Of a stretch of 64,000 nt of DNA, positions 10,601 to 20,192 are shown piece by piece; within the stretch, counting starts at the first letter, position 1; every line of letters begins with the position of its first letter. The stretch is from assembly GCA_947462335.1 (NCBI GenBank), contig OX381718.1, positions 42,036,281 to 42,100,280 on the forward strand, written 5' to 3'. A program made the translations under genes and the position numbers. The notes beneath the pieces were generated by a model. That model was given only the letters and a program-made list of their open reading frames with translations, was not told where the DNA came from and did no database searches. The stretch is from Harmothoe impar. Taxonomy: Eukaryota > Annelida > Polychaeta > Phyllodocida > Polynoidae.

Positions 10601-11649
10601 GTGGGTCGAATGGCAGGTCTTTCTGGTATCTTATTGTATGTCTTTGCAGACATAAAGGACTTTGAAGCGCCAGTATCTAATTGCATCCGTACCTTGATAC
10701 CACCAATCGTCAACTTCTCCCACCATTCACCTTGTGGCTCTTCCCGTACTGGCTGCACTGCGTGCACTAGATGGGCAAATCCGACATCAGACTCATCACT
10801 GCTCGACTCTTCATTTGAGCGCTCGTCAACGGCATGCGCACTTTTCTTGAATGTCCTCTTGGACTTAGTGCATACCGATACAAAATGCCCCTTGCCTCTA
10901 CAGTAGTTGCAAGTAGCATTGCGTGCTGGGCAGTTGCTGTGACTCGCATCATAACCACACTTTTCACACATCTCAGATTTCTGGTTACCCTTGGGTGGTT
11001 TCTCTCTAGGTGGTGCTTGCTTCTTTTTATTTTTACCGTGCTTGTCGTGTCTGACTGCGTGGACAGCGCTGTCCTCCTCCCAGTCCAACACCTGCATAGT
11101 CTCCCTTGAGGACTCATTGCTACGACCAGATGTGATGGCCATCCGAAGGGTGAGCTCCTCCCCCTTGTCAAGGCACTTTTCTTTCACAGATGCCTGACGC
11201 ACTCCTATGACAATCACATCACGCAGCATCCGGTCCTCATGAGTGGGATCATATCCGCAGTCTTTTACCAGTACACGCAGCGCCGTGACAAAATCGTCGA
11301 ACTTTTCATCTGCCTTCTGCTTCCTGCGCAGGAACCTGGCAGTTGCTCTGATCTCATCTCTGAATGGCTTAACATAGTCCTCATATTTCTTGTACACTGC
11401 CTGTAAACTCTCATTTTCTGCTGGATCATCCCCAGTGGCCGGTAACCAGGTAAAGGTACTGTACAGCTCACGACCTTTATCCCCGATGAATGTCATTAAA
11501 AAGTTCACCTTCTCTTTCTCCGACTTCTTTGAAAGGGGACCCCCAAAATGGAATGTACAGTGTTGCTTGAACCGTTGCCACTCCCTGGACAGGTCGGTAG
11601 CCTCCCAGTTCATGGAGGGAGCACTGCCGTTGGAGTAACTTTCTGCCAT
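7615..11649 (-). CDS. gag-pol: Gypsy gag-pol polyprotein, 1344 aa, intact
   Basis: A single frame fuses gag and pol. Gag occupies roughly residues 1-270 and ends with a zinc-knuckle region: a variant CX2C element near 228-240, then a canonical CX2CX4HX4C at 247-260. The aspartic protease has DTGAS at about 325. Reverse transcriptase spans about 485-650, with LPFGIKSAP and the catalytic VMDD at 593-596 (a variant of YIDD). RNase H starts near D742 (CDASG) and ends near DALSR at 849-853. Integrase has an HHCC zinc motif (H952, H955, C985, C988), catalytic aspartates near 1016 and 1069 (TDNGPQF) and glutamate near 1103. A GPY/F-like module lies about 1213-1245. No frameshift separates gag from pol. 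The C-terminal 90 residues are Pro/Ser-rich with no recognised domain. No env ORF follows. Confidence 0.96.
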   Translation of the reverse strand: MAESYSNGSAPSMNWEATDLSREWQRFKQHCTFHFGGPLSKKSEKEKVNFLMTFIGDKGRELYSTFTWLPATGDDPAENESLQAVYKKYEDYVKPFRDEIRATARFLRRKQKADEKFDDFVTALRVLVKDCGYDPTHEDRMLRDVIVIGVRQASVKEKCLDKGEELTLRMAITSGRSNESSRETMQVLDWEEDSAVHAVRHDKHGKNKKKQAPPREKPPKGNQKSEMCEKCGYDASHSNCPARNATCNYCRGKGHFVSVCTKSKRTFKKSAHAVDERSNEESSSDESDVGFAHLVHAVQPVREEPQGEWWEKLTIGGIKVRMQLDTGASKSFMSAKTYNKIPERPAIRPTKRVYLSYTQHPIPLLGSAVFRVCWKSQEIEVKFYITEQDQSTLLSGAACTELGLIKRIHAVDRGIDKYPELRSLTGTLPGVYSLKIDPTVRPVVHGNRRPSHSMREKVVSKLKEMVADGHIAKVKEPTDWVSSMVVVEKKDKIRICLDPRDLNKAIRREHYPTPAVEDIVASIPDAKVFTVIDAKSGFLQIKIDYESSLLTTFNTPVGRYRWLRLPFGIKSAPEIYQRIMDAMLEDIPGAYAVMDDILVAGRDESHHDSIRAKVVKRATEWNLKLNFEKCQVKKSSVKYVGHILSSEGLQIDPDKVEAVRDMPRPQTKEDVRRFLGFLQYISKFIPNLSDIDAPLRELTKKDSDFVWEEPEQCSFDKLKDLCCNAPVLAYYDVRKPVRIQCDASGYALGGVLLQEDRPVAYTSRALTSTEKGYAQIEKETLAIVHSCKKFHHYVFGKEVLVESDHKPLQSIFKKPILAAPMRLQMMMLRLQPYDLNVCYVPGKDIPMGDALSRANLPGEQEDIEHIVVNMVNFIAVTPTRYRSFQEATADEMNELYHLILKGWPDTKEQVPHSVRVYWTNRDELAVSDWIVYKGMRIVVPPSLRPEMLSQVHESHLGITKCKQRAREALYWPGMSQQIEDLVSDCAICNTFQNKQPAETMRPTPTPQRPWQEAASDIFEWKGENYLLTVDYMSKFIEVDKLADMSSETTKETLMRQLATHGLPDVLRTDNGPQFSSQAFRKYCAEKQITHVTSSPNYPQSNGEAERAVQTVKRLWAKSSDRAQRYMALLDYRTTPMESCGLSPAQLSMGRRPRNMIPIATELLDPKQIDMQEVRKALDQSKRSQKHYHDAKHPRDLPPLQVGDPVRMAPFPGTKRWVPATIVRHHEQPRSYIVDREGHKYRRNRRHLRLATHKANSFGASDELTRPNVTPSPTMDVIPQQPVVPMPSLPSPKPLSPKKATHPTVDSPMGVLPIPAGGEGSVHSEGAQYRTSSGRLSRPPRRLDL

Positions 11650-12018
11650 CTTAACTTGAGCCTTTATACTTATTCCTTGCAGAATTGCTCACCACTAGCT
11701 ATCAGTAGGACTACAGTGCTGGAACAGGTCTGGGAACCAACACACTTGACTAGCTAGAATACACTATATAGGCTTCACACACTTGACATATGGCACATTG
11801 ACTCCTTCAATCCAGATTGGGTTCAATACTTGTATTGTTCTTGACAGCACATTGGTTACACAAAAGTTCAAGGCAGGTCACTTTGTCTTTGAGGTATCAA
11901 GTCTACTCACTGTTTCCTCAGTCTTGACAAATCCTTCACACATCTCCTGGTATGCACAAACATCATTTCATCACTTAGCAATACCAGGTGGGTTCAACCT
12001 TCTCTCCTGTGTAGAGAA

Positions 12019-12036
12019 AACCACTTCTGACAGCCA
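12019..12036 (-). other. primer binding site of the Gypsy element
   Basis: Immediately inside the 5' LTR, the minus strand reads TGGCTGTCAGAAGTGGTT. TGG plus TGTCAGAAGTGG matches the complement of the 3' end of leucine-type tRNAs ending CCACTTCTGACA-CCA, except for one extra C after TGG. The tRNA assignment is from memory of tRNA ends and is tentative. Confidence 0.6.
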
Positions 12037-12180
12037 TGTAAGATGTGTAGGATACTAAAGGAATGATCAGAATGGAAACACAACCATGATCGTTCAGTGT
12101 CACGTGTAGACTGTCCTTTTATTATCGCTCATCGTCGGTAGTCCCCTCCTCTCTCGCCAGGCGGCAGCACATACGTTACA
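12037..12180 (-). repeat. 5' LTR of the Gypsy element
   Basis: 144 bp, identical by eye to the other LTR and followed by target duplication GCAGC at 12181-12185. It should carry the promoter for the minus-strand transcript, although I see no TATA box in it. Confidence 0.93.
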
Positions 12181-12185
12181 GCAGC

Positions 12186-12717
12186 CAGAACACCCTTCAA
12201 TGCACACCAGAATACCATATGACTCGGTAGATGGCACCATTTACTTCCATGTGACCTGCACTAGTATAGAGGTAACGTCTTCTTTACATTGATGCTGTAA
12301 TTGTTCCAGGCTTGTAAACTAACTTCACATTTTATAGCAGTACAGCATAAGATTATATTGAATCTAAAGTTGAGAATCAAATGCTCAATATGTAATGTAA
12401 CCCCCATTTTACAAAACTGTTTTATATGGTGTGTTTTATTTACCGGTTTGTTTTCCAATATATTACATGACTTTCCCCTTTCCCTGCAGTACAATTTGGA
12501 GAAACAGTACAATGCACACTCTCCACGGAATTGTCCGCCTACGGGGGGGGGGGCACTCCATATATTTTGAATTTTTCTATAGTAACATTGTGTGAACATC
12601 ACCTCAAATTTAATTGGCACACTTACCATGGGATGCAATCCTACATAATAGCATTCTTCTAAGATGAATTCAGCAAAAAAAGACACCCCCTTCTCAAGGA
12701 AGACCAGCGCCTTATAG
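12186..12717. other. intergenic, no gene seen
   Basis: A 141-codon open frame on the minus strand (12261-12686) lacks any domain, repeat partner or splice context. A G10 run lies near 12544. Confidence 0.4.
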
Positions 12718-13251
12718 TGACTCTATTTAAAGAACAACAACCGGACACAGTACGATTAAGCTTTAATATACGGCGACTTTATTTAATAGCGAACAGGTAT
12801 TATCTCTGAGGGAGCCGTCGGTTAAAACAGTCACACACAGGTATCAGAACATGACAATAATACCAGCAGGGTTAGATAAACTACAGCATAGTGTATAAAC
12901 CCAGAGTGCAGGGAGGTGTGTGCCTCAGCATGTACCAAACCTGACTGCCTTCTCATGGAGAGCAGTCCACCTTATAAACAGGCCTGTGGTAGTCATATGA
13001 CCATACCAGCAGAGCCACCTAGTGTTGATAATTATGTAATATCTTATGAAACGACAAGTTACCATCGGTAACATCGGTCACTTCGGTATACAACCGTATA
13101 TGATAACGATGGTATACGTAACGAACCGTTGGTACTCATTAAGGAATGAATAAACATGTTATGAAAAGTAATAGAACCGTCTTACATTCCATCATAACAA
13201 CCACATAGAATAGATATACAAATAACATAGCAGTCGCAGCTGCCCGTTACA
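12718..13251 (-). mobile_element. probable solo LTR, 534 bp
   Basis: Read on the minus strand the interval starts TGTAACGGGC and ends AGAGTCA. It contains a TATA-like TTTATAAGG (complement near 12970) and AATAAAG followed by a T/G-rich stretch ending GGTTGTTGTTCTTT, the layout of an LTR with promoter and polyadenylation signal. I see no matching 5-bp target duplication (TATAG at the left, GTACA at the right), so it is either old or my limits are wrong. It is unrelated in sequence to the neighbouring 144-bp LTRs. Confidence 0.45.
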
Positions 13252-13304
13252 GTACATAAAGCATGAATCTAAATAACGTGACCGAACTTACAATGTCATT
13301 TTCC

Positions 13305-13445
13305 CCAATAAGCAGATTTCCATTGAACAAAAAACGTTATACAACGTTATAATTATAACGGTTCCCTATAGCCCCTTATCATGGTAGAACGTTATATAAC
13401 GTTGAAAACGTAGTTTTGAAGTAAAATAACGTATTTTTGTTTGGG
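13305..13445. repeat. AACGTTAT-rich inverted-repeat element
   Basis: Multiple copies of ACGTTATA(C/T)AACGTT in both orientations surround a core GGTTCCCTATAG. A close relative, reverse oriented, lies at 53115-53248 and shares the AACGTTATATAACGTTG core. Both are probably members of one MITE family. Confidence 0.55.
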
Positions 13446-15200
13446 TTAGGACTATATTTTACCTTTAATTAGAAAATAAGATACATTAGAGAGAATAGCA
13501 GTACAGCATAATATATTATATTTATATTATTAATAATCATTATTAGGTAACAAATTAAAAGTATGACCATCGAGAACAATCTTCTTCATTCTCAAGAAAA
13601 TTGATTATGGTGCTCAATGGTGGAAGCAGAATTTGGAGAAGAAGGTGCGCGGCTTAAAAATTAGGGGCGTGGTCATTTTAGGCTAAATTGGGGTTCACAA
13701 TTAACAGACTAATTACCGTAACTCCGAACTACACTGTCTACAGGTAAAAATGAAGGGTGCGCGCCCCAGCACCCACACTTTAGATGCGCCACTGATGTTT
13801 GTAATCTATCAAATGTTGAGATATGTTATCTTTAGATAACCCGTAAGTGCCGAAACCCCAAAATGTCACTTGGATGATGCCAATCCGTAGGCAATGTCTG
13901 TACTATGCGTTTAAGAAATCTAGGGAAAATAATTTTTAAATAGCTAGATCTATGAATATGGTATCTGCATAGATAACGTCGATTTTAAAGTATGGACTAA
14001 AGACAAGAAAATGCAGGATAGTTTGAATTGATGGAAACTACATATTAAACCGACATGTAGGAAAGCCACGGGGCTCGGGGCTAGCCATATCCTTTGAAAT
14101 AAACTCTAGTTATAACACTTGGCCTACTCTACTGGCCTGGTATCATCAGGGTAGGTGGGATGGGGGATGGTTCATATCAAGGCCCAATAGATACCACTAC
14201 ACCACTGACTAAACCAGTAGGACAACAACTACACTCTACCTCACTTGGATTACTATAGGACTAAAACACCTCACCAAGCAGCAGTAGGATACCAGACTTG
14301 GATGTGCTGGATCCCATGCATGTATGAATTATACCTCAGTGTTTAGGAAGGTAGGCCTACCCCCCGGGGGGGTCACTGACTCTTTGATGTTAACTACCAA
14401 CTGCCGCCCTACAGCCCCCCTTTTCCAGACTTAGAAGATCTGGTAGTGTTCTGACCGCCCCTCCTTTTCAAGTGGAGGTAAAATGTGTATAGTGACCGCC
14501 CCCTTATATGGAGAAAGTGAGGTTTGAGGTACAGATAGAGCAATGGCAAACTCACCACTTTACACTGCAAACTTACCAATTAGCACTGCAAACTTAACGA
14601 AATGCCCTTTCTAGCAAGCAAAGATAGTTTCGTGGTCAATTAATGCTGTATAAATTTAAGAAACCTTTATCCAGAAAGCCCTATACCCTAATTCCCAATG
14701 GGATTAGGGGGTGACCGCCCTCCCATTTTAACCTGGGAGTGTATTGACCGCCTCTCCTTTTTAGCCTTACTGACAATCGACCGCCACCGCTCCGGAAAGT
14801 CGTGCTGCAGTCGGTACCCAAATCATACCTCAGTGCCCCCCCCCCGGGGCCTACCCCTTGTAAATTGGGCCAGACTCCCGGGCTAGACTACACCACAACT
14901 GTTTCATTAAAGTAGGTTTACCAGTAGGTTGACCCAGGGGCCCTTTAGTGCAGCTATACTTTATGTCCCACCATCAGGCAACCACCTGCGTATAATCGTA
15001 TCTTTCCCAAAATACATATAGATAGGACCTGGTCATTTCAAATGTCACAATACATCTGTATATTGTATGTACCTTAGTTTTTCATGAATGGAATCTAAAC
15101 ACCCAAAAATGAATCAGAGTGTTGGCCAGCACACTTTTAAAGGAATATTGTAAAAGGAAAAAAAGTGTCCCTCTCCGAGGATATTCCCAAAAAGGGGTAA
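13446..15200. other. intergenic with dispersed TGACCGCC motifs
   Basis: No gene recognised. Between 14380 and 14800 the motif (T/C)GACCGCC followed by pyrimidine-rich sequence recurs at about 14452, 14495, 14711, 14745 and 14777, suggesting a decayed tandem or interspersed repeat. C runs occur near 14360 and 14838. Confidence 0.4.
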
Positions 15201-15210
15201 AAAGAACTAT

Positions 15211-15302
15211 GATACCTCGATAATCCCGCATTCAATAATCCGGCATCCTCGATGATCCGAGGGGTGGGGGGTCGAATTACCAGGTATCGAGGTCTCACTG
15301 TA
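15211..15302. mobile_element. pogo/Tigger-like MITE remnant (ACCTCGATAATCC ends)
   Basis: The left end reads GATACCTCGATAATCC and the right end GGTATCGAGGTCTCACTGTA. AATAATCCGGCATCCTCGATGATCCG lies between them. The same end sequence is seen at 60831-60999. ACCTCGATAATCCGG termini are typical of pogo-type non-autonomous elements, so the class assignment is inferred from ends only. Confidence 0.5.
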
Positions 15303-15407
15303 TGTGGATTTGCCAAGAAAAGCATCTCATCTTCTATGGAAAGACCTCTCCAATTACGATAGTCTTTGTATGCATGACGCTTATACTTCGTTTCAGGCTC
15401 TACTACA

Positions 15408-18400
15408 ATGCAGCCTGGTGCCTCCAAGGATGTGATGGCTTCTGGGATACCAATAGTGGACCTGGGCTCTCTGAACCTGTCAGCTGATGGCATGGACATC
15501 ACGTGACCCAATGGTAGACAGACTGTCTGCAGAAATTGTTGCAGCTTTCACTGAGATAGGGTTTGTGTACCTCACAAACCATGGGATACCTCAGTGCACG
15601 GTAAGTTTCAGTCAGCTAGTCATCCTCCAGTAATTGTAATTTAAAAATATCAGTGAGTGATAAGTGAGCCAAATCGTAAGCCAGTCTACCAGTCAGTCAG
15701 CCAACCCATAAGTCAGTTAGCCAACCAGCCACTCAGTCAGCCAACCAGCCAGTCAGCCCAGCATGCTACCAGTCAGCCCAAGATGCAACCAGTGAGCCAG
15801 CCAATCAGTCAGTTAGCCATGCAGCCATTCAGTTAGCAAAGCAGTCAGCTAGTCAAACACCAAATCTTTCAGTCAGTCAGGCAACCAGTGAGTCAGTCAT
15901 TCAGTCAACCAGTCTATCAGTCAATAAACTAGTCAGATAAGGGGTGAATCCACTGAGGTAAATCCGTCGGATCGGATGAGATTCGTCCATAGGTTTAACA
16001 TTGTGAGGTCCATCCGATCCGACGGATTTTGCCTCAGTGGATTTACGCTTTCAGCTAACCAGTCATACAGCCAACCAGTGAGTCAGTCACCCAACCAGTG
16101 AGTCAGTCAGTCAGCCAAGCAATCAGTCTGTCAGTAAACAGGCCAGTCAGTCAACCAGTCACGCAGCCAACCAGTCAGCTAGTCAGTCAACCAGTCAGTC
16201 ATTTAGCCAACCAGCCAGTCAGCCAACCAATCAGTCAGTCAGCCAGCCAACCAGCCATCCAGTCAGTCAGCCAAACAGTCAGCCAGTCAGCTAGTCATTC
16301 AGTAAGTCAATCAGTCACTTAGCAAGGCAGCAATGCGTTGGTCATTCAATCACCTAGTCAGTTATCAGTGAATCATTTATCCAGCTAAGCAAACAACATT
16401 TTTTTGTCAAATGTTTACAAACAATTGAAAAGAAACTTTATTTCATACAAAGCTATAGATAAATATTTTTGAAATATTTAGAAACCCCTTTTTTCTTCAG
16501 CTGGCTAGCTAGTCAATCAGCCAGTTAGCCAGTTTTCCATCAATTTAATCGGTCAGTCAGCCATCCAGTAAGTAAGCATGGCAGTCAATCAGTCAGCCAC
16601 CCAGTCTGCCATTTAGTCAGTCAATCAGTCAGTAAGTCAGTCTGAAAGCCAGTTAGGAACTCACCTTTTCTTTGGTCAATTTGGACAATTTCTTGTTGCT
16701 TCATTCATCTTAACTTAAGGATTGTTATTTTCCGTTTCAGATAGACAGAGCCAATGAGGTAACGAAAACACTTTTCACCGCACCACACGAAACTAAGTCT
16801 AAGTACAGTAGGCAGTGGCCTGGGAATAGTAATGGATGGATCGGACTGCAAAAGGAAAGGTTAGATAAAATGCATAAATCAATCTTTTGAAATTCTTAGA
16901 TAATAATTACATAACCCTTTATCATTCTCTATAGATCCGAGACCCTGTATCACGACCAATTTGGAGTACATTGGAACAGTTTAATGGTCAGTGAGAATTA
17001 CTGAATTCATTGTCACTGATATCTACATGATACAAACAACTTTTTCTTAGCCCATTGGCTACAGCCACATTGTATTCAATATGGGGCATTGAATACGGCC
17101 CTTCCAGTAATTAAGCATAGTATTAAAATCCTGTATTTAAAAAAGCAAAACAGTGATAATGCCAGCATTGTTTTCCAAGGTTGGACCCTGAGAAGCCGGC
17201 AGACTACAAAGAGGCCTACAACATCCTACCCCTCAGTACACAGGTAATCTCACTACTGCCATCCATTTTGGGGCAGTCATCTTTAATCCATCATCTTCTG
17301 ACTTCACCCATTCGAAGTATCTGGCCATTTAGAAGTACCAACTATGCTCTGTCAATTTAGGATATCCTTTATATATCCAAAGACCATGATCATAGTAATG
17401 GTACTAATATGTTCATAATTCAAGCAGGTTTTTCTCTGGGAATTGTTAGTTTTATCAGTTTATATGTATATTGTAATTTTGAACATTTCTACCAGTATTA
17501 TTTTTAATACTGTTGTCAAAAGTATCAAATATAAATTGTAATAGCAGTTCCTGTCCTGTCATTTATGTACCATTATAAAACACCTAAATTATTTACAGTA
17601 CATAGTGTGTGCATGACCCTTATAATTATCAGCTTTTGGCCGAAAAAAAAATCAGCTGCCTGATAATCACCTACCAATATATTATTTTATGGAAATAAAA
17701 GAGTATTATCTATTTTTAAAAAGAACAATTAATACTGGTAGAAGTATTGGAGTAGATACCCTTTTCTATGAAATAATTATTTTCCTCTCATCAGGTGTGG
17801 CCTGATGCTGATGTACCAGGTTTTAAGGATGCCCTGCTGACCATGCACGCCCAGTGTGTCAAACTCACCCAGGTGGTCCTAATGCTGATGGGTATAGGGC
17901 TCAAACTACAGGTAAGGCCACTTCTTTTTCATTCTTTGGGTTAAGGACCTTAAGGGCCCGCCGCAGTGGTATAAAATCCCAGCATTAAAAGCAGAATTCT
18001 GAAAATCCATTTAAATTGCTACATGTCAGTGTTAATGGCATGTAAATCGGACCATTATTACCTCTTTTTAGATAGTAAAACGCATAACACACAAATATAA
18101 TTATTCATTTCTTTTAAAAATGTTGTCCTCTGTAATTTTCAAGGTATCTGTAACCCAAAGAAAAAAAAGAAAATATCTCAAGGGGATTTGAAGATTTTTC
18201 GCATGTCCATGCGTAGATATATCTCAAAAGGACTGGTCGGCCAAATTATTGCTGCGAAGAAAATATATTTTAAGTCAGCAATAAAAAAACACTTGAAATT
18301 GAATTGAATTGATATTCTTTCAGGAGCCAGACTTCTTTGTACGGACACACAACACGGAGACATCACCCAGCTACACCACCCTCCGCAGCCTCTACTACCC

Positions 18401-19924
18401 CGCTCTACCCGAGGACATCGGTGGGTTTAAAATTAGGAAAAGATATCTCATCTTCAAAAAGTCTAATGATGTGTCTTGCAATTGGCCTAAGACAGGCATG
18501 TGGAAGAGGTCTGGAAATTTGGTGATATATATTCTCATATTTCAAAAAAAATCCTTTGGAGAAATGGGTTGAGAGAAATTCCCATACATATATCTACTGT
18601 TAATTTGTCCTGATACAGTATAAATGACAGATTAAAGGAAGATTCAACATCATTTCTTGTTACTGTGACTGATGTTTCAGGCTTTGAAATTCTTTATACA
18701 AAACACCCCAACCTCTTGACTATTACTGGGACTGGTAGTTCACTGGCTAGTGGAGTTACATGTTTTATAATTGAATTATCATTGTTCAGTGTTGTCGCCG
18801 GGGGCAGTGCGGTGCGGGGAGCACTCTGACTTTGGCTCGGTCACCCTCCTGTTCCAAGACGACGCTGGAGGGCTAGAGGTAAAGGATGAATAGTGACTAC
18901 TTCTTTGCTACTTCTAGATTCACTGCCTCAAGTTGGGACTTTAACCCTTTAATTAACCTTTGAGGACGGCATAATGCATTAATGCATCATGCCCTTGGTC
19001 GTCATGATGCATGAATGCAGCCCTGGCGAGTAACTCGCCAGTGCTGCATTCGGGCATCATGCCGACCCTATGGGGTTGAGACACTCCCATAGGGTCGGCA
19101 TGATGCACTAATGCAGCACCGGCGAGTTACTCGCTGGGGCTACATGTGTTTGTAGTTACCACTGTCCTAGATACATAGAAAAAACCTTGTATTACCCACA
19201 CCTAGACCTGCACTGGAGGTTAGGTTTACGTTTAACCCGCGGGTAATGTATGAGAAATTTACAGTAATTGCCTGTTGCCGCCTCCCTCATACCCGGTGCC
19301 ATAATTATTGTCTACCGGTAGGTGAAGCAGCGGGACGGCCATTTTGTGGCGGCGGTGCCTGTACCTGGGTCTATACTGGTCAATGTAGCAGACGCCATGC
19401 AGCGCTGGACCGCCGATAGACTCGTCTCTACCGTAAGTTTTGAGCGACAACCTCTTACCAAAACCGGCTCTTTCAAGAATTATATTACTTTATAACTTTT
19501 TTTTTTTGAATGAACACTTGACTCTCTAAAATGAAAACCCTGTTCACTTAACAAAATTAAACTTAACAACAATCACTTTTTGCAAACTTTAGACATTTGC
19601 GATTGCAATTTGCATGGTTCACAGTTTTCTCCCTTGTGTTTGTACACACACCATACATTTCACCTACTGTACTTAAGGCCAATTTACTGAGGTATGAACT
19701 AAACCAGCCTTCTTTTATTACATTTGTATCTATTACAGAGACACAGAGTGCTTATACCAGAAGATGAGGCAAGCAGTCACAAGGTTCGCCGTTCCATGGC
19801 TTTCTTTGTCCACTCTGACGATGACGCTGTGATCGCGTGTATTGATGGATCCAACAAATACCCACCTATATTATCATCAGAATACACAGACATGAGACTT
19901 ACAGGAGCACAGAAGTTGTCCTGA
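15408..19924 (+). CDS. Fe(II)/2-oxoglutarate-dependent oxygenase, isopenicillin-N-synthase-like (8 exons)
   Basis: Predicted exons: 15408-15600, 16741-16859, 17180-17243, 17795-17911, 18324-18420, 18790-18878, 19322-19432 and 19739-19924. Every junction is GT-AG and phases match, giving about 324 aa, normal for the family. Exon 1 carries the DIOX_N start (GIPIVDLGSLNL, then EIVAAFTEIGFVYLTNHGIP). Exon 3 has LDPEKPADYKEAYN. Exon 6 carries the iron ligands H-x-D in GEHSDFGS (about H208, D210). Exon 7 has PVPGSILVNVADAMQRW. Exon 8 supplies the distal His in STRHRV (about H265) and the 2-oxoglutarate-binding R-x-S in RRSMAFF. The family oxidises small molecules using Fe(II), 2-oxoglutarate and O2 in the cytosol; the substrate cannot be predicted. 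In exon 1 one extra T at about 15504 creates a stop between the two halves of the N-terminal domain. A sequencing error, a polymorphism, an alternative start at 15514 or a pseudogene are all possible. An AATAAA lies at 20187. Confidence 0.88.
15640..16660. repeat. imperfect (TCAG/CCAG)n tetranucleotide-derived array in intron 1
   Basis: Roughly 1 kb of CAGTCAGCCAACCAGT-type units fills intron 1 of the oxygenase gene, interrupted by a hairpin element at 15945-16045 and by unique AT-rich sequence at 16385-16495. The Ser/Gln/Val-rich open frame across it is only a translation of the repeat. Confidence 0.85.
15945..16045. mobile_element. hairpin MITE inside the intron 1 array
   Basis: GAATCCACTGAGGTAAATCC then GTCGGATCGGAT at the left is matched by ATCCGATCCGAC then GGATTTTGCCTCAGTGGATT at the right. 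This is about 33 bp of near-perfect inverted repeat around a 35-bp loop. It splits the tetranucleotide array, so it arrived later. Confidence 0.7.
18951..19150. mobile_element. CCCTTT/TTAA-family MITE with GCATCATGCCGACC repeats, in intron 6
   Basis: It starts TTAACCCTTTAATTAACC and carries CATAATGCATTAATGCATCATGC. It then has a long internal inverted repeat: GGCGAGTAACTCGCC-type phrases on both sides of CGGCATGATGC/GCATCATGCCG and CCTATGGGGTTGAG. It matches the copy at 61463-61611 closely in phrase order. Its right TTAA is not seen. Confidence 0.6.
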
Positions 19925-20186
19925 AGACATATCAAAGCTTGTTTATAGCCTGTAATGTGGTCTTACTTGTGTGTTATACTTTCTAGGTGGTGAAAATGGC
20001 CAATAATAGGGTTTTTAATAAGTATTTTCTGCGGTTTTAGAGGTGGAATAGGTATAGTTGTAGATGTTGCTGTATTGACGTGAACATCCACTGACCTAAA
20101 TACAAAACAGTATAAATTGATTATTTCAAACGAAAATAATATCTTCAGTTTCACCTATGATATTATGCTCACTGATAACCCTGCTA

Positions 20187-20192
20187 AATAAA
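20187..20192 (+). terminator. AATAAA polyadenylation signal downstream of the oxygenase gene
   Basis: First AATAAA after the stop at 19922-19924, about 265 bp downstream, so a short 3' UTR would fit. A second AATAAA lies near 20480. Confidence 0.5.

Larger units (their letters stand above)
7206..12180 (-). mobile_element. complete Ty3/Gypsy LTR retrotransposon, recent insertion
   Basis: Two 144-bp LTRs (7206-7349 and 12037-12180) flank one long gag-pol ORF. They begin TGTAA and end TTACA, and I find no difference between them. Target duplication GCAGC occurs at 7201-7205 and 12181-12185. The element reads on the minus strand, so the 5' LTR is the right-hand one. Primer binding and polypurine sites lie in the expected places. 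The uninterrupted ORF plus identical LTRs indicate a very young, possibly active copy. Domain order PR-RT-RH-IN and the absence of env and a chromodomain fit an animal Mag-like lineage, an assignment that needs a phylogeny. Confidence 0.95.

Noticed and set aside
12261..12686. 141-codon minus-strand open frame next to the Gypsy element
   Set aside because: No domain or signal, and it includes a G-run translation; likely chance.
15137..15511. 124-codon minus-strand open frame
   Set aside because: It lies antisense to oxygenase exon 1 and a MITE remnant and shows no domain.
16098..16322. 74-codon Ser/Gln/Val-rich open frame
   Set aside because: It is a translation of the TCAG-type intronic array and has no independent support.
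16935..16990. Possible extra oxygenase exon (TAG followed by ATCCGAGACCCTG)
   Set aside because: Joining exon 2 directly to the exon at 17180 gives the expected LDPEKPADYKEAYN segment and matching phase; an exon here would break the frame.
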